Assembly (NCBI GenBank): GCA_963529665.1
Contig: CAUSAG010000008.1
Span: 1-64,000, forward strand
Reading direction: 5' to 3'
DNA: 64,000 nucleotides
DNA from: Kingella_B sp963529665
Lineage (GTDB): Bacteria; Pseudomonadota; Gammaproteobacteria; Burkholderiales; Neisseriaceae
Shown here: piece after piece, positions 9,104-17,721 of the stretch
Numbering within the stretch: position 1 is the first letter of the stretch
Layout of the letters: each line of letters starts with the position of its first letter
Position numbers and translations under genes: made by a program
Notes under the pieces: model-generated
Told to the model about the DNA's origin: nothing
The model's database searches: none
The model's input: the letters and a program-made list of their open reading frames with translations, nothing else

Positions 9104-9148
9104 TTTTCAGGCTGCCTGATTGTGCTTAATCAAAAGGCAGCCTGAAAA
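9104..9148. repeat. inverted DUS pair before greA
   Basis: TTTTCAGGCTGCCT and AGGCAGCCTGAAAA, 17 bases apart, 28 bases before the greA start. Confidence 0.5.
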
Positions 9149-9175
9149 CCAAAATCTCATCGGAGTAAAACGAAC

Positions 9176-9652
9176 ATGCAAAAAATCCCTTTAACCGTTG
9201 CCGGCGCAGAAAAGCTCAAAGCCGAATTGCAACAGCTCAAAAGCGTTGCCCGCCCCGAAGTCATCGCCGCCATCGCCGAAGCGCGCTCGCACGGCGATTT
9301 ATCGGAAAACGCCGAATACGAAGCCGCCAAAGACAAACAAGGCTTTATTGAAGGGCGCATCGCCGAGCTAGAAAGCAAGCTATCGCACGCGCAAATCATT
9401 GATCCCAAAGAAATCCATGCCGAAGGCAAAATCGTGTTCGGTGCAACGGTAACGGTATCTGATTTGGAAACAGACGAAGAAGCCACCTACCAAATCGTAG
9501 GCGACGATGAAGCCGACATCAAAACTGGCAAAATCTCGGTAAACTCACCCATTGCTCGCGCCATGATTGGCAAGGAAGAAGGCGATGTTGCCGAAGTGCA
9601 AGCCCCCAGCGGCGTGCGCGAATACGACATTTTGAGCGTGCAATATATCTAG
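9176..9652 (+). CDS. greA: transcription elongation factor GreA
   Basis: Rescues backtracked RNA polymerase by stimulating cleavage of the nascent RNA 3' end. The 158 residues match the family length. The N-terminal coiled coil carries the tip motif GDLSENAEYEAAKDKQ with the two acidic residues that reach the polymerase active site. The C-terminal domain (GKISVNSPIARAMIGKEEGD) is the FKBP-like lobe. The site CGGAG is 10 bases before the ATG. It has its own terminator. Confidence 0.97.
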   Translation: MQKIPLTVAGAEKLKAELQQLKSVARPEVIAAIAEARSHGDLSENAEYEAAKDKQGFIEGRIAELESKLSHAQIIDPKEIHAEGKIVFGATVTVSDLETDEEATYQIVGDDEADIKTGKISVNSPIARAMIGKEEGDVAEVQAPSGVREYDILSVQYI

Positions 9653-9709
9653 CCCAATTCCACGCATCAGGCAGCCTGAAAACCAGTTGCCGCATGATTG
9701 CTTGGCATC

Positions 9710-9738
9710 AAGCCCTTGTTTCCCACGCAAGGGCTTTT
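9710..9738 (+). terminator. greA intrinsic terminator
   Basis: AAGCCCTTG and CAAGGGCTT form a 9-base stem with a 9-base loop and a short T run (CTTTT). A DUS follows directly. Confidence 0.8.
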
Positions 9739-9793
9739 GGCATTTTCAGGCTGCCTATATAATCCCGCGTAAATCAATCCGAAAACCACATTC

Positions 9794-11221
9794 ATGAAAC
9801 TCTTTCAACGCATCTTTGCCACCTTTTGCATGGTCATCATTTGCGGCATTTTTGTTGCCAGCTTCGCCTTTTGGGTGATTCAAAATCGCCTTTCCGAAAC
9901 CCACTCCCAGCAAGCGCGCAAAATGGAAAGCGCATTGCTGGCGAACGCGCTGGTAACCTTTCAAACCCAAGGTGCGCAAGCCACACGCGAATTGCTGCAA
10001 CGCTGGCAAATGCCCACCGCGCAAAATATCTACATCATCACAGGCAGCACCCGCTCCGATATTTTCAACCGCACCATCCCCACCAGCGAAATTGAACACG
10101 CCTACGAATTTGCGCTCAAAAATCCATCATCCAATCAATCGTTTATCTATCTTGACCCCTACGGCGAAGAATACCTATTTTTCATCCGTGATTTTGACAA
10201 ACCCCGCGTTGAACGCCTGCCCACCTTTATGATTCCTGGGCTGCCCATCGCCCCCGTGTGGCACGAATTCATCGTATTTGGCGGCGTGCTTACCATCGGC
10301 TTATTGCTTGCCTACATTCTCGCCAGCAATATTTCCAAACCCATCCGCATCTTGGAACACGGCATGAACCGCCTTGCATCGGGTGAACTGGATGCCCGCG
10401 TGTCGCAACAACTGGATGACCGCAAAGACGAATTGTCTAATCTCGGCATCCAATTTGACAAAATGGCGGCACAATTGCAGCAACTGGTTGAAAAAGAACG
10501 CCATTTGCTGCACCACGTTTCCCACGAAATGCGCTCGCCGCTCGCCCGCATGCAAGCCATTGTGGGGCTGATTCAAGCGCGCCCCGAAAAGCAGGCCGAA
10601 TACATCACGCGGCTGGAAAACGAGCTCGCCCGCATGGACGACCTAGTGGGCGAGTTGCTCACCCTATCGCGCCTAGAAACCGCCAACATCCCAATGGAAA
10701 AAGAACCGCTGGCGATTGTGCCGTTTATTCAACAGCTGATTGAAGACAGCCAAGACGTTGCCGCGCAAAACAACGACACCCTGCTGCTAGACACAGGCAG
10801 CCTGAAACCCACCACCAAGCTAGAAGCCAACGAAAGCTATCTGTATCGCGCGCTGGATAACGTGATTCGCAACGCCATGAAATACAGCCCGCAAGGCAGC
10901 ACCATCCGCGTTATCCTGCACGAAGACCGCCGCAACATCCACATCGTCATCATTGACAATGGGCCAGGCATTAAGCCTGAGCAATTGCCGCACATCTTCA
11001 CCGCGTTCTATCGCGCCGACAGCAGCAACAATACATCGGGCACAGGCTTAGGGCTTGCCATCACCAAACACATCGCCGAGCAGCACAACGGCAAGCTCAT
11101 CGCCGAAAACGTCCAGCCCAACGGCTTGAAAATACACTTCATCCTGCCCAAGCTCGGTAAACAAAAAGCGCACAAAAAAGATAACTACGAACACGCAGAA
11201 AAGCACAATAAGGCAGCCTGA
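9794..11221 (+). CDS. misS: HAMP-domain sensor histidine kinase, MisS/CpxA-like, no adjacent regulator
   Basis: A 475-residue membrane kinase. Order: membrane segment near 10-28, a periplasmic sensor of about 130 residues, a second membrane segment near 160-178, a HAMP linker, the H-box HHVSHEMRSPLARM, N-box NVIRNAMKYSP, and ATP-lid blocks DNGPGIKPEQ and GTGLGLAITKHIA. The start MKLFQRIFATFC and the layout resemble Neisseria MisS (CpxA-like), which acts with MisR on envelope functions. Here no response regulator gene is adjacent: greA lies upstream and yaaA downstream. The stop codon is the TGA of a DUS, giving the C-terminus NKAA. Another in-frame DUS is read as TGSLKP. MisS identity is inferred from memory of the family. 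Confidence 0.72.
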   Translation: MKLFQRIFATFCMVIICGIFVASFAFWVIQNRLSETHSQQARKMESALLANALVTFQTQGAQATRELLQRWQMPTAQNIYIITGSTRSDIFNRTIPTSEIEHAYEFALKNPSSNQSFIYLDPYGEEYLFFIRDFDKPRVERLPTFMIPGLPIAPVWHEFIVFGGVLTIGLLLAYILASNISKPIRILEHGMNRLASGELDARVSQQLDDRKDELSNLGIQFDKMAAQLQQLVEKERHLLHHVSHEMRSPLARMQAIVGLIQARPEKQAEYITRLENELARMDDLVGELLTLSRLETANIPMEKEPLAIVPFIQQLIEDSQDVAAQNNDTLLLDTGSLKPTTKLEANESYLYRALDNVIRNAMKYSPQGSTIRVILHEDRRNIHIVIIDNGPGIKPEQLPHIFTAFYRADSSNNTSGTGLGLAITKHIAEQHNGKLIAENVQPNGLKIHFILPKLGKQKAHKKDNYEHAEKHNKAA

Positions 11222-11293
11222 AAAGCCCATCGCATTGCAAACAACGTTGGCAATACAGCCTAGCCAACAACCCACCCCCGAAAGGAACCCGCC

Positions 11294-12079
11294 ATGTATT
11301 TCCTCATCTCCCCCGCCAAAAATCTCAACGAAAACCACGAATTCACCCCCAAGTTTTACTCCACCCCACCGCTGCTCAACCACGCCCAAGAGCTGATGCG
11401 CACCCTGCGCCAACTTGCTCCGCAAGAAATCGCCCAACTGATGCACGTTTCTGACAAAATCGCCCTGCTCAACACCGAGCGTAACCAAAACTGGCAACCG
11501 CCATTCACCCCCGACAACGCCAAACTCGCCCTTTATCTCTTCAACGGCGACGTGTACGACGGCATCGCCCCACGCAGCCTAGATGAAACACAAATCAGCT
11601 ACATCCACAACCACGTCCGCATCCTATCAGGGCTATACGGCATCCTGCGCCCGCTGGATTTGATGCAACCCTACCGCCTAGAAATGGGCACCGCCCTTGC
11701 CAACCTACGCGGCAAAAATCTCTACGAATTCTGGGGCGACATCATCACCGAGCGGCTCAACGAAACCCTGCAATGCGCCGAAGACAACATCGTTATCAAC
11801 CTTGCCTCGCAAGAATATTTCAAAGCCATCCAGCCCCAAAAACTCAACGCCCAAATCATCACCCCCATCTTTCAAGACGAAAAAGACGGCAAATACAAAA
11901 TCATCAGCTTCTACGCCAAACGCGCCCGCGGCCTAATGGTGCGCTATGCCGCGCAAAACGCCATTGAAAACGCCGAGCAGCTCAAAAATTTTGACTTGGA
12001 CGGCTATCAATTCAACACCGCCGCATCCAATGAACACGAATGGGTGTTCCAACGCAGCGCGCAAGATAGGGCAGCCTGA
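11294..12079 (+). CDS. yaaA: peroxide stress protein YaaA (DUF328/UPF0246)
   Basis: A 261-residue protein matching YaaA over its whole length: MYFLISPAKNLNE at the start, then LYLFNGDVYDG, VRILSGLYGILRPLDLMQPYRLEMGT, NLASQEYFKA and FYAKRARGLMVRY. In E. coli YaaA lowers free iron and limits DNA damage during peroxide stress, and it binds DNA. AAAGGAAC lies before the ATG. The last residues DRAA and the stop come from a DUS. Confidence 0.94.
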   Translation: MYFLISPAKNLNENHEFTPKFYSTPPLLNHAQELMRTLRQLAPQEIAQLMHVSDKIALLNTERNQNWQPPFTPDNAKLALYLFNGDVYDGIAPRSLDETQISYIHNHVRILSGLYGILRPLDLMQPYRLEMGTALANLRGKNLYEFWGDIITERLNETLQCAEDNIVINLASQEYFKAIQPQKLNAQIITPIFQDEKDGKYKIISFYAKRARGLMVRYAAQNAIENAEQLKNFDLDGYQFNTAASNEHEWVFQRSAQDRAA

Positions 12080-12281
12080 AAAGGATTTTGCGTAGAACAG
12101 ATAAAGGCAGCCTGAAAGCAAATGAAACAAGTATAACCGTTTCAAAATAGCTTTTCAGGCTGCCATTATGTTGCGCCCATCCCACCATCCACGGCATTCC
12201 CCGCCTAATCGGCAGCCTGAAAACACCAATCAATGCTAAAATTCGCCCATCAAAAAAAACACTAAAAAAGAGAAAAAAATC

Positions 12282-13502
12282 ATGACTAAACAATACGATG
12301 TCGTCATCATCGGCGCAGGGCCTGCGGGCTCAATCGCTGCTCTATTGCTCAGGCAGCAAGGGTTCAGCGTTTGTGTGATTGAGAAGCAACATTTCCCGCG
12401 CTACGTTGTTGGCGAAAGCCTGCTGCCGCTTGGCATGGACGTATTGGAAGAAGCGGGCGTATTGCACATTATTGAAAACGAACCCTTCCATCTGAAAAAC
12501 GGCATCGCATTCACCTATCAAAATCACTACACCGCCTTTGATTTTCGCTACAAACACGGCAAGGGCAAAAATTTCGCGCTACAAGTGGATCGCGCGCGCT
12601 TTGATCAAATTCTTATCCACCAAGCGCAAAAGCGCGGTGCCGATGTGCATTTTGGCGAAGCGGTTATCAATATGGACAACAGCAACACGCCTGTGCAACT
12701 GCTTATCCAGCAAAACAGTGGCATTCAATATCCGCTGAGCGCCCAATTTGTGTTGGATGCCAGCGGCTATTTTCGTGCCGTACCTCGCTTGCTCGGCTGG
12801 GAAATCACGCAAGGCATCACGCAACACAACGTTTACCACACCCAAATCAACGACTGCATCACGCATCCCAAATTTGACCGCAATAAAAACCTTATCGCCG
12901 TGCATCCTGAATACCGCGATATTTGGATGTGGTTGATTCCATTGGATAACCAGCGCAGCTCCGTGGGCTTGGTGGGGCAGGCTAAATACTTCAAACGCGC
13001 CGAAGAAAAAGCGGGGCGCTTGCTGGGCGCATCCGATTTGCTCAAACAATATTTCGACGAAGTGCCGATGTTCCAAAAAATCATGCCGCAAGCCAATTGG
13101 GACAACGGCTTTCCCTTTTACTACATCCCATCCTATTCGGCAGGTGTTCAAGCCATCCACGGCGACGGTTTTGCCATACTCGGCAATGCTGCTGGCTTTC
13201 TTGATCCCGTGTTTTCATCGGGTATCAGCAGCGCGATGTATTCCGCCAAGCTCGCGGTGGATGTGCTCACGCGCCAGCTCAACGGCGAAAGCGTTGATTG
13301 GGAAAGCGAATACGCCAGCCGCCAAGCCTATGGCGCGCAAGTATTCAAAACCAGCATTGATAATTGGTACAACGGCTCGCTGCAAGATTGGGTGTTCAAC
13401 CCCTCGCACAGCTCCGAATCGCGCGAAATGCTTTGCGCCGTGCTGGCAGGCTACGCGTGGGACAGCAGCAATCCTTACGTGCGCGACGCGCAAATCGCTT
13501 AA
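12282..13502 (+). CDS. FAD-dependent oxidoreductase with flavin-halogenase motifs
   Basis: A 406-residue FAD enzyme. The N-terminal dinucleotide fold has GAGPAGS (residues 11-17); a second FAD block is GDGFAILGNAAGFLDPVFSSG near 300. Between them lie two motifs typical of flavin-dependent halogenases: FHLKNG (69-74, the FxxKxG form with a candidate catalytic lysine at 72) and WMWLIP (215-220, the WxWxIP form). The block HFPRYVVGESLLP also fits. Such enzymes use FADH2, oxygen and halide to chlorinate or brominate electron-rich rings, but related members of the family are plain oxidoreductases or reductases of polyprenyl or polyene chains. There are no biosynthetic neighbours to name a substrate. 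A DUS stem ends the gene. Confidence 0.75.
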   Translation: MTKQYDVVIIGAGPAGSIAALLLRQQGFSVCVIEKQHFPRYVVGESLLPLGMDVLEEAGVLHIIENEPFHLKNGIAFTYQNHYTAFDFRYKHGKGKNFALQVDRARFDQILIHQAQKRGADVHFGEAVINMDNSNTPVQLLIQQNSGIQYPLSAQFVLDASGYFRAVPRLLGWEITQGITQHNVYHTQINDCITHPKFDRNKNLIAVHPEYRDIWMWLIPLDNQRSSVGLVGQAKYFKRAEEKAGRLLGASDLLKQYFDEVPMFQKIMPQANWDNGFPFYYIPSYSAGVQAIHGDGFAILGNAAGFLDPVFSSGISSAMYSAKLAVDVLTRQLNGESVDWESEYASRQAYGAQVFKTSIDNWYNGSLQDWVFNPSHSSESREMLCAVLAGYAWDSSNPYVRDAQIA

Positions 13503-13514
13503 TCCAAGCCAAGT

Positions 13515-13558
13515 AAAAGGCAGCCTGAAAACGAAAAATGGTTTTCAGGCTGCCTTTT
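13515..13558. terminator. perfect 18-base inverted DUS stem between convergent genes
   Basis: AAAAGGCAGCCTGAAAAC and its exact complement enclose an 8-base loop. With A and T runs on both sides it should terminate both the oxidoreductase (+) and the yqhA remnant (-). Confidence 0.75.
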
Positions 13559-13570
13559 ATTGCGCGCCAA

Positions 13571-14108
13571 TCAATGCGCCTGATGCGACGTGCCATACAC
13601 AATCTTATCCGTCCACGCCATTGCGATTGCCGAGAGCAAAAACGCCAAATGCAACAGCAGCTGCCACATCATTTGGTTTTCAGGCAGCCGCCCCGCGTTG
13701 ATAAACGTTTGCAGCAAATGAATCGATGAAATGCTGATAATCGCCATCGACAGCTTCACTTTCAACACCGACACATTCACAATGGTTCAGCCATTCAGGC
13801 TGGTCGGGATGGTCGTCCACATTCAAGCGCGACACAAACGTCTCATAGCCGCCAATCAGCACCATCACCAGCAAATTGGCAATCATCACCACGTCAATCA
13901 AATTCAGCACCGCCAGCATCACGGTGGATTCGTCCATGGTGTTCAAATTGGTGATTAAGCTCCACAACAGCTTGATAAATTTATAAGAATAAATCGCTTG
14001 CACCACAATCAAGCCCAAATAAATAGGCAATTGCAGCCAGCGGCTGGTGAAAATCAACGCGGCAAGCAAATTGCGACGGGGCGGTTGGGTAGAGATGGGT
14101 GTGTTCAT
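13571..14108 (-). pseudogene. yqhA: YqhA/UPF0114 (TIGR00645) membrane protein, frameshifted
   Basis: The ATG at 14108 starts MNTPISTQPPRRNLLAA and runs through the first membrane segments to HPDQPEWLNH, then leaves the frame near base 13781. The family sequence resumes in another frame as NVSVLKVKLSMAIISISSIHLLQTF and ends FLLSAIAMAWTDKIVYG at 13571. Removing one base in the AA at 13781-13782 would join the two into a protein of about 178 residues, close to the normal family length, with four membrane segments. Function of the family is unknown. Either a real frameshift or a sequencing indel; nothing else in the gene is decayed, which favours a recent event or an error. Confidence 0.82.
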
Positions 14109-14168
14109 GTTTTTGTTTACAAGGTTAAGAGTGGATAAAAGGGTTTCAGGCTGCCGCAAACACATAAT

Positions 14169-14210
14169 TAGGCAGCCTGAAAACCCATATTCCCGTTTTC
14201 AGGCTGCCTA
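14169..14210. terminator. inverted DUS stem after the polyamine-binding lipoprotein gene
   Basis: TAGGCAGCCTGAAAAC and its exact complement form a 16-base stem with a 10-base loop, 25 bases past the stop of the leftward lipoprotein gene. Confidence 0.6.
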
Positions 14211-14234
14211 TACAGTTGCCAAGATAGAACAACG

Positions 14235-15377
14235 TTATTTGCTCATTTTCAATTTTTGCCACAACGCGGTGGTTTGTTTTTTAGCCTCATCCGACATTTG
14301 CGGCATCACAAAACCATCCGCCATATCTTGCGCGGTGGGGAAAATGGAGCGGGTTTCCACCAGTTTTTTGTCCATTTTTTCGCGCGCGGGCAGGCTGGCG
14401 GGCGCAAAGGTTACCGCAGCGCCGTTTTTAGCCGCCACTTCAGGGTCTAGCGTGTAGTTAATGTATTTATGCGCGTTGGCAACGTTTTTCGCATCTTTGG
14501 GGATGACCCAAGATTCCACCCAGAAGCCCATGCCTTTGGGGGTGAGCACTTCAATGCCCACGTTGTTTTTCACTTCTTCGCTGCGGGCTTTGGCAAGATT
14601 CAAATCGCCGCCGTTGCCTGCCACCAAGCAAATATCACCGCGTGCCAATTCGTCAATATACGATGCGCTAAACCGTTTCACATCGGGGCGAATGGCTTGC
14701 AACACGGCTGCTGCGGCATCAATATCAGCAGGGTTGGTGCCTTTGGGATCTTTGCCCAAATAATTCAATACAATGGGAAACATTTCGCTTGGTGTATCCC
14801 AAAGTGCAATGCCGCAAGATTTGAGTTTGTTCGTGTATTCGGGTTTAAACATCAAATCCCAGCCGTTTTCGGGCAATTTGCCGCCGAGCAATTCTTTGCC
14901 TTTGGCGGTAATCGCCAAGGTGTTCACGCCTGAGAAATAAGGAACGGCGTATTCGTTGCCTGGGTCGGCTTGTTCCAGCAATTTCAGCAGGGCTGGGTCA
15001 ATGTTTTTGTAGTTAGGTATTTGGGATTTGTCAATTTTCTGATAAGCACCCGCTTTGATTTGGCGGGGCAAGAATGCGATACCGGGCACGCCTAAATCGT
15101 AGCCAGATTTGCCGGTGAGCATTTTGGCTTCAAGGGTTTCGTTGTTTTCGTATAGGTCGTAGGTTAAATCTAGGTTGTTAGCTTTTTTGAAGTCTTCAAC
15201 GGTGGATTCGTCCACATAGTTTGACCAGTTGTAGATGTTGAGCGCGTTGGTCTCGGGTGCGCTGGCTGTTGGGGCTGCGCCTGATGCGTTGGCGTTTTGC
15301 GCTGGGGCGTTGTTGTTTTCGCCGCCGCAGGCTGCCAAGGCTAACAATAGCACGGTGCTTAACAGTGTTTTTTTCAT
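14235..15377 (-). CDS. polyamine ABC transporter substrate-binding lipoprotein (PotD/PotF family)
   Basis: A 380-residue binding protein for spermidine or putrescine. The signal peptide ends in the lipobox LAAC (cysteine 17), so it should be membrane-anchored, followed by an N/A/P-rich linker of about 25 residues. The mature start LNIYNWSNYVDESTVEDFKK is the hallmark of the PotD/PotF family. Later blocks GYDLGVPGIAFLPRQIKAG, VPYFSGVNTLA and WDTPSEMFPIVLNYLG also fit. No permease or ATPase gene is adjacent, so it works with components encoded elsewhere. PotF (putrescine) and PotD (spermidine) cannot be separated by eye. Confidence 0.9.
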   Translation of the reverse strand: MKKTLLSTVLLLALAACGGENNNAPAQNANASGAAPTASAPETNALNIYNWSNYVDESTVEDFKKANNLDLTYDLYENNETLEAKMLTGKSGYDLGVPGIAFLPRQIKAGAYQKIDKSQIPNYKNIDPALLKLLEQADPGNEYAVPYFSGVNTLAITAKGKELLGGKLPENGWDLMFKPEYTNKLKSCGIALWDTPSEMFPIVLNYLGKDPKGTNPADIDAAAAVLQAIRPDVKRFSASYIDELARGDICLVAGNGGDLNLAKARSEEVKNNVGIEVLTPKGMGFWVESWVIPKDAKNVANAHKYINYTLDPEVAAKNGAAVTFAPASLPAREKMDKKLVETRSIFPTAQDMADGFVMPQMSDEAKKQTTALWQKLKMSK

Positions 15378-15552
15378 TATCTTATCTTCTCGTTAAAAGT
15401 GGTTAAAAAAGGAAGCGGCATTGTAAAGGCAATGTTTTTAAAATTCAATTGCTTTTGATAACGGCTATCGGTTTTCAGGCTGCCTGTATGGTTGTGTAAT
15501 ATTGTCTAACGCGGTAAACTTGCAAAATTCATTGAATAAAACAATCAAAACC

Positions 15553-16455
15553 ATGAAATCTGCCTTTGATTTGAAATCTGCTCGCTTAGAAGCCTTTACG
15601 CTGCGTTTGTTTACGGCGGATTTGGTGGTCATCGCTGCGCTGTTGGAAGAAAAAGCCGCGCAATATGCCAAGTTTGCCAATATGCCGTTTATTTTGGATG
15701 CAACACGCTTGCAGCTGCAGCGGGTGGATGAGCTGGATTTGGCAGCGGTGGTAGCGCTGTTTGCTGCGCGTGATTTGCGCGTGGTGGCGTTGCAGCATGG
15801 GAAGAAAGATTGGTCGGAGCAGGCAAACAAGGCGGGCTTGCTGTGGTTAGACGGCGGCAAGAAAGCCAATCGGCAGCCTGAAAATAATACGGACGATGTT
15901 GCCAACCAAGATGTTACCAATAATCAGCACGATGCTGATTCAAGCAACGATGAAGCGCAGTCGGCAGACAACGTGGCTAATCAGCAAACACAGCCTGAAA
16001 ACGCTGAAACCGTTGAAAATAATATTGAACAGCCAGCCGAAGCAAGCGCGCAGGAAGATAATCCAACCGAATCAACAACCGACAAACCGCAGCCTGAAAC
16101 GCTGCTCACCACGCGCAAAACCGTTGTGGTTACTTCGCCCGTGCGCACGGGGCAGCAAGTTTATGCCGAGCAGGCGGATTTGATTGTGCTGGGCATGGTG
16201 AGCGAGGGGGCGGAGATTATTGCCGATGGCAATATTCATGTGTATGCGCCGATGCGCGGGCGGGCGCTGGCGGGCGAATCGGGCGACACCAGCGCGCGCA
16301 TTTTCTTGCAATCCATGCAGGCAGAATTGGTGTCTATCGCGGGGATTTATCGGGTGTTTGAGCAGGATTTGCCGCCGTCTTTGCACAAAAAGGCGGTGCA
16401 AATTGAATTGCAAGACGATGAGCGTTTGGCGATTTTTGCCATCAACGCCAATTAG
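15553..16455 (+). CDS. minC: septum site-determining protein MinC
   Basis: Inhibitor of FtsZ ring formation at the poles, directed by MinD. I place the start at ATG 15553 (MKSAFDLKSARLEAFTLRLF), where the MinC N-domain begins; an upstream TTG would add unrelated residues. The ribosome site is weak. The N-domain ends near residue 105. The C-terminal beta-helix domain begins about residue 190 (TSPVRTGQQVYAEQADLIVLG) with the GMRGRALAG-like block YAPMRGRALAGESGD. Between them is an unusually long acidic, Asn/Gln-rich linker of about 85 residues, into which three DUS are read (RQPEN, TQPEN, PQPET). First gene of the min cluster. Confidence 0.93.
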   Translation: MKSAFDLKSARLEAFTLRLFTADLVVIAALLEEKAAQYAKFANMPFILDATRLQLQRVDELDLAAVVALFAARDLRVVALQHGKKDWSEQANKAGLLWLDGGKKANRQPENNTDDVANQDVTNNQHDADSSNDEAQSADNVANQQTQPENAETVENNIEQPAEASAQEDNPTESTTDKPQPETLLTTRKTVVVTSPVRTGQQVYAEQADLIVLGMVSEGAEIIADGNIHVYAPMRGRALAGESGDTSARIFLQSMQAELVSIAGIYRVFEQDLPPSLHKKAVQIELQDDERLAIFAINAN

Positions 16456-16469
16456 TATTCAAAGCAATA

Positions 16470-16509
16470 AGGCAGCCTGAAAGTGGGTTTGGCGATTTTC
16501 AGGCTGCCT
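16470..16509. repeat. inverted DUS pair between minC and minD
   Basis: AGGCAGCCTGAAA and TTTCAGGCTGCCT, 14 bases apart, followed by two further tandem DUS up to 16560. Four uptake words lie in this one 147-base gap. Confidence 0.55.
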
Positions 16510-16602
16510 ATTGTGTAAACATTAAATCTTATTTTCAGGCTGCCTTTTTCAGGCTGCCTATCCTTTTTCCATTCGCTATATTTATTGAAAGAGAGTATTC
16601 AA

Positions 16603-17415
16603 GTGGCAAAAATTATTGTAGTTACATCAGGCAAAGGCGGCGTGGGCAAAACCACCACTTCCGCAAGCATTGCAACAGGTTTGGCGTTGCAAGGACACAA
16701 AACCTGCGTGATTGACTTTGACGTGGGCCTGCGCAATCTGGATTTGATTATGGGCTGCGAGCGGCGCGTGGTGTATGACTTGGTGAACGTGATTCAAGGC
16801 GAGGCCACCGCCATCCAAGCCTTGATTAAAGACAAGCATTGCGAAAACCTGTTTATTCTGCCCGCTTCGCAAACTCGCGATAAAGACGCGCTCACCAAAG
16901 AAGGCGTGGGCAAAGTGTTGAAAGAATTGGTTACCAATTTGAACTTTGAATTTGTGGTGTGCGATTCGCCCGCAGGCATTGAAACGGGCGCGCTGATGGC
17001 GTTGTATTTTGCCGATGAAGCGATTATCACCACTAACCCCGAAGTGTCTTCCGTGCGCGATTCCGACCGCATTTTGGGCATTTTGCAAAGCAAATCGCGC
17101 AAGGCAGAGCGCGGCGAAGCGGTGAAAGAGCATCTGCTGATTACGCGCTATTCGCCCGAACGCGTGGCGAAAGGCGAGATGCTGTCAGTGCAAGATATTC
17201 AGGATATTTTGCGCATTCCGTTGATTGGCGTGATTCCCGAATCGCAAAACGTGTTGCAAGCGTCTAACGCGGGCGAGCCTGTTATCCATCAAAACGATGC
17301 CGTTGCCGCGCAGGCGTATCAGGATGTGGTGGCGCGCTTGCTGGGTGAAAACCGTGAAATTCGTTTCTTGGAAGCCGAGAAAAAAGGCTTCTTCCAAAAA
17401 ATATTTGGGAGATAA
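16603..17415 (+). CDS. minD: septum site-determining ATPase MinD
   Basis: Membrane-associated ATPase that recruits MinC and oscillates under MinE control. The GTG at 16603 gives MAKIIVVTSGKGGVGKTT with the deviant Walker A motif and 270 residues, the standard length. GAAAGAGAG lies 8 bases upstream. Further motifs are VIDFDVGLRNLDLIMGCERR and CDSPAGIETGA. The C-terminal amphipathic membrane-targeting helix is FLEAEKKGFFQKIFGR. minE starts 3 bases after the stop. Confidence 0.97.
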   Translation: MAKIIVVTSGKGGVGKTTTSASIATGLALQGHKTCVIDFDVGLRNLDLIMGCERRVVYDLVNVIQGEATAIQALIKDKHCENLFILPASQTRDKDALTKEGVGKVLKELVTNLNFEFVVCDSPAGIETGALMALYFADEAIITTNPEVSSVRDSDRILGILQSKSRKAERGEAVKEHLLITRYSPERVAKGEMLSVQDIQDILRIPLIGVIPESQNVLQASNAGEPVIHQNDAVAAQAYQDVVARLLGENREIRFLEAEKKGFFQKIFGR

Positions 17416-17418
17416 GCC

Positions 17419-17721
17419 ATGTCGTTGATTGACCGTTTGTTTGGCAGAAAGCCGCAAAGCGCATCTGTGGCACGCGATCGTTTGCAAATCATCATCACGC
17501 AAGAGCGTGCCAACCGCGAAACCGCCAGAACGCCTGATTACTTGCCCACGCTGCAAAAAGAATTGATGGAAGTATTGTCTAAATATGTGAAGATTAAATT
17601 GGACGACATCAACATCACGCGCGAAGAGCAAGACGGCGTGGAAATGTTGGCGTTAAACATCACGCTGCCTGAAACCAAGCCCGAAGATGGGCAGCCTGAA
17701 AAACAAAAGGATAAGGCATGA
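17419..17721 (+). CDS. minE: cell division topological specificity factor MinE
   Basis: A 100-residue MinE. The N-terminal membrane-binding MSLIDRLFGRK and the MinD-stimulating segment ARDRLQIIITQERANRE are followed by the dimer domain LPTLQKELMEVLSKYVKI. The C-terminal 15 residues (including the DUS-encoded GQPEKQK) extend past the usual family end. The stop overlaps the oxyR start as ATGA, so oxyR translation is coupled to the min operon. Confidence 0.96.
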   Translation: MSLIDRLFGRKPQSASVARDRLQIIITQERANRETARTPDYLPTLQKELMEVLSKYVKIKLDDINITREEQDGVEMLALNITLPETKPEDGQPEKQKDKA

